Notes: generated by a model from the sequence alone, not told the origin. Shown: positions 37,784 to 50,361, numbered from the stretch's first letter. The stretch is DNA of 64,000 nt from Celoporthe dispersa (GCA_016584495.1 WAID01000013.1:1426001-1490000); one strand, 5' to 3'. Numbers and translations: made by a program.

Positions 37784-38483
37784 GCTGCCCGCACGAGATG
37801 ACTGTGAGGGGAGTTTGTTTTGCTTCTTCTGGGAAAAGAGGTTTCCGGTTCAGGCTGATAGGGCTGCGCAGCACTTTTTTACGCGACTGGTACTTCATCT
37901 CTGGGTCGTTCTGGTTGGTCTGGCTTCTCTGCGTTAAAGGTTGCTAGGGATGAGGGACAAAAAAATACACACAAAGTCATGATCAAACATTTCTCTCCCA
38001 CTTGTCTCCAAACCAGCATAATGCTATGTCAGTGAGATGAGCAGGGGAACATCATGAAGAGTGCAGTAAATCAGGAGGGGAGGGGAAGTACAAGTCCTTG
38101 GTATCGACGAGGGGCTGTGCATTCTGCTCGAGTGTATTGAGCGTATTCCGTACTTGTTCTGAGATCTGAAAACTACCCAAACACAGAGGACAGCCATGTC
38201 AGGACTGGCCAAGAGCGTCAAGATGTTCGTGAGCTATGTATGAGCACTGGTGATGACAAGAAAGCGCGCATCCAAAAGCCAACATCTTCACACACTACAG
38301 GCGATACAAACAGGCGACGCTCGAAGGGGGAGATGGTAATTTCCCCAGGGACAGATTGTGAGAGAGTTAGTCACTCGCTACTCTTCTGTCCTCCTTTTCC
38401 TTTTTTCCTTTTTTTCCTCTCGCCCCTCCCTCCCTTTCGTGTGTGCGACTAAGCACCTGTATATCTATGCAGCTACTCCACCT
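37784..38483. other. Convergent intergenic region
   Basis: The region lies between the 3' ends of eL13 and the armadillo-repeat gene. A T/C-rich tract lies at about 38388-38440. No gene is supported. Confidence 0.45.
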
Positions 38484-41400
38484 TCATTGGGTGTTCCAAT
38501 CTTGTCCATAGACACCGCCGCCGCCCATCCCCCCATCATATCCCATGCCCATATTAGCGATCCCTGCTCCTGCTGACATCTGCTGCTGTATCTGCTGCTG
38601 CATTATCTGGCTGGGCGATAACATCCCTCCTGCTCCTGCTGCTGGTGGTGGTGGTCCTGCTCCCCCAGCACCAGCAGCAGCGGAAGCCCGGTCCACGCCG
38701 CCCATGCTCACATCTCCGCTCCCGCCGCCGTCCTCCCGCGCGTGCAGGATCAGCTCTCCGCCCGTCAGGAGCAGCTGCTCGTAGATGTTCTTGCGCAGGG
38801 GAAGCAGGTCCCGCGAGTGGTTCTTGAGCAGCTCGGCGACCATGCACAGTCCATTCTCGCGGTCGATCCGCGCCATGTTGGCCTGTGTAGCCGGGTCGAC
38901 CTGCTGTGGCTCGAGGGAGCCGAGGCCCAGGCCCTCGATGCCCATGGCGCTGCTGCCGACGCCCGCGCCCGAGGAGCCCGGGCCAGAGCCAGCGCCTTCG
39001 CCCATGCTGACGCGCGCGTTGCCGGGCCCGTCCTCCTGCCCTTCAGCCGGGGGCGAGGAGCTGGCCGCGAGCAGCAGGTCATGCCCGTCGGCCATATCGC
39101 GGCCCGTGACGCTCTCGACGAGGGCGCGGCAGGCCTCGAAGCTCTGCAGGGCGGCCTGGACGACGCGGGCGCCGTCTGGGGAGCGGCACATGAGTGCGAG
39201 CACGAACCACGCCTCGGACCGCAGCGCGGGAAAACGAGTCTGCTTGATGAGGAAGGACAGCGGCAGGGCGAGGTCGTGGGCGCCGTAGAAACGGGCGCGA
39301 CGGGTTTGGCTTGAGGCCGTGGACGCGGCGCTCGTGGACGCTCCTGACGAGGACGAGTGGGAGGCGGGCGAGTGCGGGTTCGAAGAGGCCGAGGGGGAGA
39401 GCGGCGCGTGGGCCAGGGAGGAGGTCGGCGAGAAGGGCGACGTCGTGTGCGCGTCTGCCCCCCTGATGACGATGGTTCCTTCATCGACGGAGGTGCTATC
39501 GCGCTTCGCACGCTTGGCGCCGTGGGTGGCCGTGCTGGGCACCTCGTCAGGCAGCACAGGGGACACGGGCGTGGAGTGCAGGATGCGGCAGACCGTGGCT
39601 ACCGCCCTCGCGACCTCCATCTTTGTCGGCTCGGCGTCGCTGCGCTCGAAGAGCGCGGTGAGCACGTGGAGGTTGCTCCTGTCGTGGGCGGGAGAGTCTG
39701 GGTCGGGGCTGAGCGGGGCACAGAGACGCCGCACGTTGGGCGGGCAGCCAACGAGCAGCAGCCGGCCGAGGGACACGGCCGCAAACTGGGTCTGCGGCTG
39801 GCTATCCCCTGACGTCGACCAGAGCCTGGGCAGCATGTTGGGCTCTAGGAGCCGGCCCAGCTGGGGCTTGTTGACCGCGGGGATGGCGAGGTTCTTGAGG
39901 AACGAGAGCACAGCGTGGGTGAGCTGCGCGTTGGGCGGCGCCTCGCCGCCTGTGCAGCGGGCGAGCAGGCCGAGGAGCGGCTGGTGGACCTGCGCATCAC
40001 GGACGAAGGTGACGCACGTGGCGTCGCTCCGAGCCAGGTTCCCCAGCGCCAGGCAGGACGCGGTCTGCAGGTTTGCGTGGGCCGGCGGGCCGTGGAGCCA
40101 GCTCTGCAGTGTCTGGAAGACGGGATGCGACAGGATGCCCGCACCGCCCTGGGCCGACCCGGGCACGAAGTCCGGCAGGGCGGAGATGTCGGCCAGCACG
40201 GGGACGAAGGCGTTGCGGACCTGGCGGAGCTGGGCGGCGTCATCTGGATCTGGGGCCTGGCCGGGATCGAAGTGCGTGTAGGACATGGAGAAGGCAGTGA
40301 GGAGGAGCGGGAGGCCTGCGAGGATGTAGGTCTGGAAGGACTCGTGGGTGAGGTAGGCGAGGGCCACCGAGGCGAGGCCGCTGAAGTCTTCCAGGTCGAC
40401 GGGGTGCTGACGGTTCGTGGCGACAGACAGGGAGGATAAGGGGGGTCGCAGGGGGCCCGTTGCGGATTTCAGGTTCTGGTTGGCGGTCAGTGACGACAGA
40501 GGAGGTAGGGAGGGAGGGAGAGCGAGAGAAAGAGAGAGACTTGTTGAGCGGGGGGTGAGGATACGGACCTTGCGTTATCAGGAGGGCTAGAATCTTGCAG
40601 ATGAGGTTGACGTAGAGGCGACATGCTTCCAGTCGTGGGCCGCCGAGGATCTCCATGAGCCTCTGGCTGAGCCCGGCCTCGCATGCTTGTAATTGGACTG
40701 GCTCTGCATAAGGAGACGATGAGATCAGCTCCTACAGTTTCCCACAGACGAGCTGGACGAGGACTAGATAGCCTTACCATAGTCGACCAAGACATTATAT
40801 AAGACGGGTATCACGAAAGGGAGAAGAGAATCATCGTAAAGCAGTTCTATGATGGCATGTATCCGGCCGCTGTCCACCACGCGGGCTCTGTTCTCATCTG
40901 CCCATCGCCTGTGTTAGCATATAACGTCCTGTGGCAGCAGCTCGTGCAGAGAGAAACTGTGGTGTGGATATGTAGCTTACCTGTGTCCGCACACGAGTTT
41001 CCGATCAGACGAAGGGCATGAGACCGGAGAAGAGGTCTCAAGCCAGGGGTAGGGAGGATGCCCAGGAAGAAATTCAGGATGCCCGATGCGCCTATTGGTG
41101 ACCGCCAGAGGGCTGTGAGTGTGATATAATGTTAGCCGAGGGGGCGATCCCAAGTCAAATGGGAGACGAGGTCAAACATCCAAGGAGGAAGGGAGAGGAG
41201 GTGGGGCAGAGCATGTTATGCATCCAGGCCCTCCCTTTTCTCCGTCTGTCAGGAGACGGACTCACGGTGTCGACTCCCATCACCCAGCTTCTCTGCGATG
41301 CGGTCGAGATCCTCGGACCCGCTGACCCAGGCATTGTGCGCCTCGAGCAGGACGGCCCTCAGATGGGCGATGCGGTACTGCCTCTCCTCCTCCGTGAGGG

Positions 41401-41485
41401 TCGGCTCATCCTCGCCGTCCGCGGTTCCGGGCGGGACGACGCCGTCTGTGCGCCTGAAAAGGTCTTCAATGTCGTCGGGGGTCAT
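38484..41485 (-). CDS. Armadillo-repeat smgGDS (RAP1GDS1)-like protein (one frame slip)
   Basis: Five exons: 41266-41485, 40981-41112, 40778-40897, 40569-40703 and 38484-40475. They give about 865 aa if one extra base near 40430-40432 is ignored. Start: MTPDDIEDLFRRTDGV. Helical armadillo-type sequence follows: LLRSHALRLIGNSCADTDEN, RARVVDSGRIHAIIELLYD, DSLLPFVIPVLYNVLVDYEP, then RLYVNLICKILALL and DLEDFSGLASVALAYLTHES. The ALGNLARSDATCVTFVRD and LTHAVLSFLKNLAIPAVNKP repeats continue, and the tail is Ser-, Gly- and Gln-rich. In animals smgGDS is a chaperone and exchange factor for Rho/Rap-type GTPases with a C-terminal CaaX motif. A similar role is inferred here from the repeat pattern only. 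Confidence 0.8.
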
Positions 41486-44329
41486 GTTGGTCGCAGCCTC
41501 TGTGCAGCACGCATCCACACACACACACTCACTCACACAATCTCTCTCTTTCTCTCTCTGTTCATCCACGGCCTGTCCTTCTCGTCTCCTACCACAGTTA
41601 GGTCCCCGGAGTTGTTGTTTAGGAAGGCCCCCTTCCCAAGCTTGCAGCAACGTACTCCAGCCGTGGGTGGAATCATGCAACCTTAATGACGGAAATAGAA
41701 GGCAAGAAGGTGACCTTGGTTGTTAAAATCCCCCAGGGGTGTTGTGGTGTGGGCGCCTGGGGCCGTCTGGGCCGCCTGCGAGGTAATCTGGCTGCAAGAG
41801 TAAGGTTGTTTTTAATGAAAAGAGTGGACTTTTCCAGACTCTTCACTTTTCCCGAAGGACCCGGAAAGACCTTGTCTGGGTGATTGGGACGTGCTCTGGA
41901 GCTGGGGCCGCGGCTGAACTTCTTCTGGGCCTCGCTGGTCTGTTGAGGGATGGATGATGAAATACGGGGGAGGGATCAATGAATGTTCTCTGTCGAGGAG
42001 AGCTACGACTCGTATTTTGCTGGCCCTCTCTCTCTCTTCCCCCCCTCGGGTGTGCACCGACGGCAGCCCCAGCCGATGAGGTGATGGGTGTCTGGGCTGT
42101 GTGGTCTGCTGTACTCGGTGGGAAGGATGACGATGGCACTGGCGCGCTTCGGCTGGCATCGGTATCAGCATCCTTCTTCCAAGGAGTGCGGAATGAGAAA
42201 GAAGGCCGGGTGAGATGCGTACAAGAAGGACATATAGTATCCACACCTTCGACTTCTTCGTCCTCCCTCAGCAGCAAGCAGGGACTCTGGCCTCTCTGGT
42301 TGAAAAACCGCAGCAGGTTCTTGGACAGGTGGGCCTGCTAGCAAGTGCCACACACACACACACAGCGACTGACTGACATGCAAGGGGCTGATGGCCTGGG
42401 AACCAACAGTGCTGGCTGAGCTCAGCGTGTCTGATGGACAGAGGCGGTGGTGGGTGGGTTTGGTGGGCTGGTACAGTGGGTTGGTTGGTGGGCTGCAGTG
42501 GGTGGGGTACCAGTGAGAAGTGCTGTGGCAGTAGTGACCTTGGCTAACCTGGGCTCGTTGGTACATGGGCACTAGACGGCCCTCCCACCACCTTCCTACT
42601 TTGAGGCATATAGGTCAATACTCGTATACGGACCACCATGGCTTGCCACTTGAGTGTGCTGCAATTGATTCTTTCTTTCTCCTTTTGTAGGGCCACCGCA
42701 GGTTGACGAGTACGACCAAGGGTTGCCTCCTCTGCCGCTCCCGAGGTCCCCCAGCTGCGGCGGAGGCGTGTCCTCGGACGATTCTGGCAGGCCATCATCC
42801 CCTTCCTTGAAGCACTCCAACACTGATGTCTCTCTCTTGGCATGTCAGGAGAGCAGAGCATCTCGGCGGGACGAGAGTGCTAAATACGGTGACGCTATAT
42901 TCCTGTCAAGGACTCCTCCAGCTGCTTACTTCATTGGCGCCCGGGAGCAACTCCATTTCACGACGTGTACTCCGTCTGCCGCGGTCGGTATATACGTGGT
43001 AGAGAGAATTCACCTGATCAGCGACCCCATCTCCTCCAGTCGGTGCTTTTCTTCAGGCCAATGCCGGCCGGCTGCCCTGTTTCCCGTAGCCTGACTCGAG
43101 GGGCTGGAGACGCGGGAGGGCCTCGACTGCCCACGACCTCGATGGTTGCTCGATAGCTTCTCTCTCTCTCTCTCTCTCTCTCTTGTCACGTATTCGGTAT
43201 TGGCCGAAAAGCCCTCATGAAAAGAGGCACGATGCCGCGATAGGCAGGCGGCAGGCGGAGCAGTTTGGTTTTGACAGGCCACAAGCCGCACGATAGGGAG
43301 GAAGAATGCGGCTACTACCACAATATTAGAAATCTTGAGCAGCTTACACACCATCCCAAGCGTGAGGTGCTCTTCTGTGCAGCGTGCGTCAGCTTCTATG
43401 CAGCTTCCAAAACCGTATGAGCCGCGTTGCCGAGCTGCATATCGACGTGGAGGGGGGCGGCTTGGCAGTGCCTGGCCCAGAGTGTGGTTGAGAGCCAGCC
43501 GGTGGCTCGAGTTTATGGCTGGTGATGGGGAAATCGGCAGATACTACTCGGTGCAGAGGTTATAGTTTAACAGCTCAGATGTCCAATGTAGTTTCAGTGG
43601 TAGTCTACACCGGCAAGATTCAAAGTCGGGAACAACTCCATTCTTCCTCCTAACACCGCATCAAGCAGTGAGCACAGTGAAAAAGCAGAAAGAAAGAAAG
43701 AAAGAAAAAAGAGAGACGGAGACAGCAGAGATGGCTGCTCCGTTGAGAGCAAAGACTGTGCCCCGGATGGCCCCAAGGTATAAGCCTCAAGGACGAACCA
43801 GGCCGGTCGGCTCCACGGTATGCGTAACGCAGGCTTCCCAACCTACATCCCCTGCTTCTTGATCGAGGTGATTTCATGAGATTCTAGAAAAAATGTCAGT
43901 ACCTGGACTTCCACTGACCTGGAATGCCATCGGGTGTGATGATAGTTAGGGTGGGTTTGAGGGGAACATACAAGCAAGCAGGACGATGAGGGGTGTGAGC
44001 TTGTATTATACTTGACGCTGCAGGTGCACGGACCAGCTGCTCCCACTCCCAAGCACAAGGCCCGGCAGAAAAGGCAGGGATGAGCCCACCCTGGGGGGTT
44101 CTGGCGGGCCAATTGCAGGGAGGCGGATTGGGGGAGCTCGCCTAGGCTAGGGAAAATCTTCTGATGATGCAGTCAACTTTTCGGGCCTGTCTGCACACTG
44201 CTTCTTGTGACCTGACGAACGTGACGCCCTTTCTTCCTTTCTTCCCACGAAGCCACTAGGGTCCCTCTTCTGGCGCCGCCATCTACAGTCATCATTGACA
44301 CACAAGCCTACAGGACAGAATTTTCCAAG
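41486..44329. other. Long intergenic region, divergent promoters
   Basis: No gene is supported over 2.8 kb. Simple repeats: CA at about 41514-41527 and 42349-42364, CT at about 43157-43183, GAAA at about 43688-43708. A short CxxC-containing frame near 42715-42760 was considered and rejected. Confidence 0.45.
43157..43183. repeat. CT dinucleotide microsatellite
   Basis: About 13 CT units in noncoding DNA. No other role is visible. Confidence 0.8.
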
Positions 44330-45320
44330 ATGGCAGGCAAAGAGGGCGAGCGCAGTGCCTCGTCTGCGACCCGATTTACCGCGACCACACCACATGCATC
44401 CTCCAAGATGGGGTCGGCAGCAGGAACGGTCAATTCGAGATTCAGCCCTGCAGCAGGGTCAGGAGGTCCAAGGAAACCAATATCGGCGGCAGCACCATCG
44501 GCAGGCACCGAGACCCCAGAGCAGCGCGTCGCTCGGTTAAGAGCCGCACACGAGGCCGCAAAAAACGCAAAGGTGTCACGGTTCGACCAGATGCTGGCCA
44601 AATCGAGACCTCTCTTCGACTCTGCGCACAGGATCACGGTGATAAGTCTGGTTGGCCTGACGGGTATGCTTGATCCCGCCCTGGGGGGAACCGCTCACGT
44701 GGGAGAGGAAAAAAGAAGAAAATTAACCATGATGTGGTTGGACAGCCATCGCCGGTGCCATGACCGCCTACACAGCCTACGACATGCTCCGCCATAACCG
44801 CCAGCGCAAGATCGACTTCCTGGAGGCCCAGAAGAACATGGCTGCCGACAGCCTCGAGGCTGCACGTCTGGCGTACATGCGCGGCGAGGCGACGGACGAG
44901 CAGGTTGCCCTGGTGGACGAGGCGAACACGCGATCGGATGGGTTCCAGATGCCCAGTATCCTGAGCGCGCCCAAGCCGCTCGCAAAGACAACGGGCGAGG
45001 ACAGCGGCCCAGCGGCACCGACAGCACCGGATGCGCAGCCGCAGTCGCAGACCACATCGTCAAGATTATGGGGATTCTTCTCCGGGTCGAAGAGGGAAGA
45101 GGGGCAGGGTGCGGCAGAGGTTGCTGCCACCGCTGCGCACCAGCAACGGTCGCTTGAGGAGAAGAGGGCCATGTTGGAGTCCGCACGGGCGGCTTTCGAG
45201 AAGGAGAAGGAGGATCAGCGGAAAGGGGGCCCGTTGGACCGGATAGGCACCGAAGACGCATCTGCAGTCTCTATACAACCAAAGGACGCACAGCCCAAGA
45301 AGAAGGGATGGCTGTGGTAG
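44330..45320 (+). CDS. COX14-type cytochrome c oxidase assembly-like mitochondrial protein
   Basis: Two exons, 44330-44663 and 44746-45320, with an 82-nt intron (GTATGC ... GACAG), give 302 aa. After a Ser/Ala-rich N-terminus comes the conserved core FDQMLAKSRPLFDSAHRITV then ISLVGLTAIAGAMTAYTAYD, a single membrane helix spanning the splice, then MLRHNRQRKIDFLEAQKNMA. The C-terminal half is Lys/Glu/Ala-rich, with a helical stretch (LEEKRAMLESARAAFEKEKE) and a terminal KKKGWLW. The core matches the fungal 'cytochrome oxidase c assembly' (COX14) family, small inner-membrane proteins that stabilise newly made Cox1. Fungal members carry long C-terminal tails like this one. The assignment is by pattern. 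Confidence 0.7.
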
Positions 45321-46237
45321 GATGTGGACGGAAAGCCTGTCGCAGGGACACTGCGCCCCTACGGGACAGGATGTCACGAGTGTCAAACGACTGCGTGAGG
45401 CGGGTCGAAGGTTGTATCATAGCCCAGGTCGACATCATCCATGCATACATCGGCGTCTGGCTTGTGCATCTAGAGGGCGGCAGCATCATATCTCATAATT
45501 CCAGGGATGCGTGTGCGGACATATTCTCAAATTAAGCATCTCATCCCCCTCAGGCCGCCGGCCGAAGAAACGATCAAAAGTGCTTATCTCGACCAGCTCC
45601 CATAGTCTCACGCAAGGCTTACCCAACGTAGCAGCAACACTGCGCCGGCTTGCGCGTCCCCCGCAGGCGGATACCACGAAAACCCCGAGCCAGACCATCA
45701 TGTTCGACAGGTTTGGGCGTCGATCTCCTGGAGCGACTCGCTGCCACCAGCAGCCCGGCCCCACGCCTCGAGATCTGGGCCGCTCATGCTGGGGCCGTGA
45801 CGCTTTGCTACGGTTGCAGCTGGCGGAAAGATATCCGGAATTTCAGAGTTGCATCTGATACGGACCTTGCATGCGGCACTTTCTTTTTTTTCTTTCGAGA
45901 AAGAAAGAAAAAGTTCGAGAAGCGGGCTGAGTGATTTGGGTTACTTTGTTCCACCTGCCCGAACCAGCCAGCCCCGCGAGAGCCGGACCGACAAAGTGTT
46001 GGCCTACGTCACGGTCGTGCAGGTAATAAACATGGTGGTTTTTGGGAGAGATGCTCGGTGAGCGTTTGAGTGCTGGTTGCTTCCGCTTGGGTGAGATGGG
46101 TTCTTGAACGCCATGAGAGCCCGCCGTCCCTGGGATCACCCGCGCGACGACGACTGGAGGGCAGATCTGGCGAGCAGAAGACCCGGAGCAACCACCTTGC
46201 CCTCGAAGCAGAGGAACGAAGAAAGCACGCCGGCACA
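45321..46237. other. Intergenic region
   Basis: No gene is supported. It holds the 3' flank of the COX14-like gene and the promoter of the GNAT gene. A CTTT/GAAA palindromic tract lies at about 45882-45912. Confidence 0.45.
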
Positions 46238-46943
46238 ATGGCACGAGACAACCCAGAACGGACGAACGTGTTCGAGCGCCTCTTTCGGACGAAAAGGCTC
46301 GTCTTCCGGGCCCTCGAGAACAGCCCCGAGCACACCGCCTTCCTCCGCGACATGGTGATGGACGAGCCCGAGACCTACGCCCAGAGCACAGACCGGCTGC
46401 TCGCCCCCGTCACCATCGAAGACGTCGAGAACGACGTGGCCGGGCTCGTCAAGTCCCTGCTGGCGGTCATCATCTGCCTGCGGCCCGACCAGCCGGGCAG
46501 CAGCGGCGGCGAGCGCGACCAGGACGAAGAAGAGGACTCGGAACGCGAGTCCCATCACTCCTCGCCGTCGGACGCCCACGCCACCGGCCTTACCGCCATC
46601 GGCTGGCTCTCTCTCGTGCCACGCGCTCACGCTGCACCACCGGTCCTGTACGCTGGGCATCATGATCGCGGCCGCGCACCAGGGCGAGGGGTACGGGACC
46701 GAGGCCATCAACTGGGCCCTGGACTGGTCGTTCCGCGTGGCCGGGATGCACGCCGTGCGCCTGTCGTGCTTCAGCTTCAACGAGCGGGCGGCCAAGCTGT
46801 ACACGCAGCTGGGTTTCGTGCGGGAGGGCGTTACGAGGGAGGCATATTACTTTGACTGCAAGTGGTATAACCGCATCCTGTTTTCGATTTTGGATAGGGA
46901 ATGGGCCGCCAAACGGGGTCTAGAGAAGGGCAGGGACAATTAA
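46238..46943 (+). CDS. GNAT acetyltransferase, RimJ/RimL-like (one frame slip)
   Basis: About 234 aa if the frame is shifted by one base between about 46605 and 46640. The N-terminal half is FERLFRTKRLVFRALENSPE, then MVMDEPETYAQSTDRLLAPV, typical for this GNAT subgroup, with an acidic Ser-rich insert. The C-terminal half, in the next frame, carries the acetyl-CoA motif LGIMIAAAHQGEGYGTEAIN (Q-x-x-G-x-G/T), then AVRLSCFSFNERAAKLYTQL and GFVREGVTREAYYFDCKWYN. All core motifs of an active enzyme are present once the halves are joined. The substrate is unknown. The start is the ATG at 46238 in an ACAATGGC context; the frame before it is open but looks noncoding. Confidence 0.8.
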
Positions 46944-48215
46944 GAAAAGGCGTGAAGATGTACAGACGGAGATGGCGAGGTCGGCATATGTGTCTTTTTG
47001 TATGGCGAGGTAGAGTGTTTTCTTGTAGATGCAATGGGTGGCAATGTCAAGTTCAATTCTGCACCGTACCTCTATCAGTCTTGGTCCACACCGCGAGGCT
47101 TAGAAGCGACTGATTTCTGGTATGTCTTTTGTGCCTTCTACTTTCCCATCAAGACCTCAGTGCCCAGCAAGATCTTCGGATAACAAATTAGGACTCTGTG
47201 ACACCTGGTTGTTCCAGCCATGTCAGACAAACGAGTACATGGACGTCGACACCTCATTTCAAGACTTAGAGGATGAAGATCTACAGGTAATACATCACTG
47301 GGAAGGCACGCAAGTTGTGATTACATTCAGATCTTTCTTCACTCAACAATAGTTTGACTATTTCTGCAGTCATGCCGCGGTGTGCCTTGTTCTTCTCACT
47401 CATCCACACACATAATTTTGAGCGGGATTCATAGCTTCGCAGCACGAACCAGGAATCTTTGGTTCCTTTTCTAAAGTCGTTCTGAGAGTTGGGATATTGG
47501 TCAGGGAGGAAGCACCTCTGTGGACATGACTGTTTTCTAACCAGGTGGCGCAGGCTGGCTCTCTCTAGGGCTTCCAGTCCTCAGGGCCAACCACTCCTTC
47601 ACCGTCCACTGGGCCTTGGGCCGCCTCAACATCGCTGCCTAGATGGGGAAGAATATTCTCGTGAGAAAGTAAAACATCCATCTTAGCCGAATTGCCACCT
47701 AGGCAGTAGCCACTTCACTGTTCTGAGCTTATCATCGAGTAAGGCGTCTATTGTGGCTAATGATCATGCCAAAATATAAGTACATGACCGGAGCAATGTA
47801 ATCAAGCTATGCTTCAATGGTCTCTTCCGTAGGCTATTGCCAACCTTATGGTAACTTAATTACGTTACAGTGTTTGTGGCCTCTATCTTTTGATAGGGAA
47901 AATCATCGGGCTACAATATCGTCTTAGTCCAAGCATGATTCAAACTCAAAAGTATGAGGAGTAAATGCAAAATGTCAATTTGGAGTATAGGCCGGCAAAA
48001 ATTGAGCGGAAGAACGTCCTCGGGTGCTCACATACATGTTCAAAGCGATTTAAGCGCCGGACTCTGTACACCCAGCACAGGCTAGGTGCCATTTGCTCGC
48101 TCTCTTTCATTTGGTAACTAGCAGCTGTCAAGTCCACTGCTGTGTCAGACTAATCAGCCGGCCCATCATCCATCCATCAAGATATATAAGATATATACAC
48201 AAGAGCCGAGCCGCT
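46944..48215. other. Convergent intergenic region
   Basis: AT-richer DNA between the facing 3' ends of the GNAT and MFS genes. No gene is supported. Confidence 0.45.
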
Positions 48216-50361
48216 TCAATACACGTAGATGAAATCCTCGTTGTTGAGATCCGTCACATCGTGCAAGGCATTGTCCTCCTCCAGGGACCGCATCTGTGGC
48301 GCCTGCGCATCCTCCAGCTCGACGGCCTTGCTCTCCTCCATCTTCTCCTTCTTGATCATAGACTCGTCGACAATGGCGGCGCTCTTCCCGAGCGCCTCGC
48401 GCCTCTTTGCATGACGCTTGTTCAGATACATCAGGTATAGCGGGATGAGCCTGCGAGAGAAGTTTGTCAGCCTTCTGATGGACATGGCGCAGAGAAGCAG
48501 CAGGACTGATATGTGATCTTTTCACTTACCCAGAAACGATGCCGACGACAACGAACATGCAGAGGTCAGCGATGAGGCCCTCCCCGGTAAAGAGGGGCTT
48601 GGTCCGTGGAGTACAGCCTGAATGGGGGTGTCAGAGAAACCCGCCTGCGAATAAGATTTGGAATAGTCATGGGTGCACTTACAGCGGACCAATCACGTTG
48701 CCAGTGCACATGCCGATGAACACCACCGCAGAGGTACACTTCTTCTTCGTGTCGCCTGCTGTGTTGGACGACTGCCAGTTGTAGATCAAAGGGGTGATGG
48801 AAGCAAGACAGGAGACCTGGTGTGATTTGACGTTAGCTCTGACGGGCATACACAACACACCACCTTTTTGTTCTTTGTATAATAGACTACGAGTTTGCAA
48901 CTCACGAGATAGTAACCGAACAACAGCACACCCTTCTGCTCCCTCGGAACAGTGAGCATCAAGATGGCCCCGATGGTAGGCGGGATGCTGTTTGCGGCAA
49001 TGACAAGTCCCTTGCACTGGTACCTCTGAGCGAGCCAGCCAGTTCCGAGAATCGAAATGATTTCTATGATATAAGTTGTTAGTTGGCGATACATAAGGTC
49101 AAGCCGTAGACAAGCCGTGAGACGTACGTATTGCCCCCGAACGGGATGTTGAACAGAATCGTGGTGAAGCTACTGTAGCCGAAAGACTTGACGATGAGAG
49201 AGCCGAAGGTTGTGATACCACCGCTGGCGATACTAAATCATTGTTCATGATCAGGATTATATCTCCATGGCAAGGGGGGAACACACGGAAGTGTGCTGCA
49301 TAGTCTACTTACGAGATCGACGTGACGGCCACAAACCACAGATATGTCTTGAGATCTGTCGCCGTCTCCCAGACGTGGTCCCAACGCCATTTCCTGGAAG
49401 CGATGCCCATCTGGTTGGCCCTCAGCCGCTCGGTGGCGATGACCTTCTCGCGGTCCGACAGGAACTTGGCTTCCATAGGCGAGTCGGGAATCAGCCAGAA
49501 GACGATGCCGGAATAGGCGACGGTGAGAAGACCGCAGAAGAGGAAGATCTAGCCCAATGTCAGCTAATTACGATGAAGTCCAGCTACTCAGGACAGCCAA
49601 GAGACAGGCAGGATGGAGAGGTAAGACGCCAGCAGGAGACTTGACATACAATCTGATACTTGAACAAGGTAGGGCTGTCGATGTGGCCAAGCCCATAGGT
49701 AAACAGACTCCCGATCATAAGAGTGACGCCATTCATGGAGCTCCAGTAGCTGGTCCGCATGGTCTGCTCGGAGCGGCGCCACCAGGTCTGCGTAAACGCG
49801 ACACAGCACGGTGCGATCATGGCCTCAAAGCAGCCGAGCACGAAGCGCATACCCAGCAGGGACCGGAAGTTGGTGCAGGCGGACATGACGGCGAGGGAGG
49901 CGCCCCACAGCAGGATGGCGGACGAGATGACCTTGCCGTTGGGGAACTTGACGAGCAGGACGGCCGTGACGGGCTGCATGACCAGCTGGGCGAGGTACAG
50001 GACGGAGCCGAGCCATGAATACTGGTCGCCTACGAGGTGGGCGCCGGAGACGATGTCGAAGACGGAGGTATAGCTGTTGTAGAGTAAGTCTCATGGTCAG
50101 TCTTGTTTTCTTTCTTGGTCGCAAGAGGAGAAGGAGGCGCAAGACGTGCCTCAGTGTAGACTTGTCGAGCTGCTGGAAGAAGTAGGCCCCGAGCAGCAGT
50201 GGCAGGAGTCGCATATCAACGCGGCGGAGGACTGCCTTCTCCTCCTCGTAGGTGAAGGAAGTATCCTCATGACTGGCGAGGAACTCCGCGGCCTTCTCAC
50301 GGCGAGCCTGCTCCTGCGTAGGGTCAGGAACCGGGGCGATCTCGTCACCTGCGTTTGCCAT
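48216..50361 (-). CDS. MFS transporter, anion:cation symporter (Dal5/allantoate permease-like) type
   Basis: Eight exons: 50150-50361, 49650-50073, 49313-49548, 49128-49232, 48906-49063, 48683-48816, 48530-48617 and 48216-48450. They give about 529 aa with 12 expected membrane helices. Family markers: RRVDMRLLPLLLGAYFFQQL, DKSTLSYTSVFDI across the first splice, GMRFVLGCFEAMIAPC, TQTWWRRSEQTMRTSYWSSM, LIPDSPMEAKFLSDREK, GNVIGPLLYSTDQAPLY. These are characteristic of the fungal ACS subfamily, plasma-membrane H+ symporters for organic anions, vitamins or ureides. The substrate is unknown. The first intron uses a GC donor. Two one-base insertions break the frame, at 49134-49138 (C run on the plus strand) and about 48576-48580. 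The gene is divergent from the oxidoreductase at 51312. Confidence 0.9.

Noticed and set aside
42700..42800. Zn(II)2Cys6-like string (TKGCLLCRSR) suggesting a transcription factor exon
   Set aside because: After the first C-x2-C the required spacing of the other four Cys is absent, the frame soon becomes low-complexity Pro/Ser, and no start or splice frame supports it.
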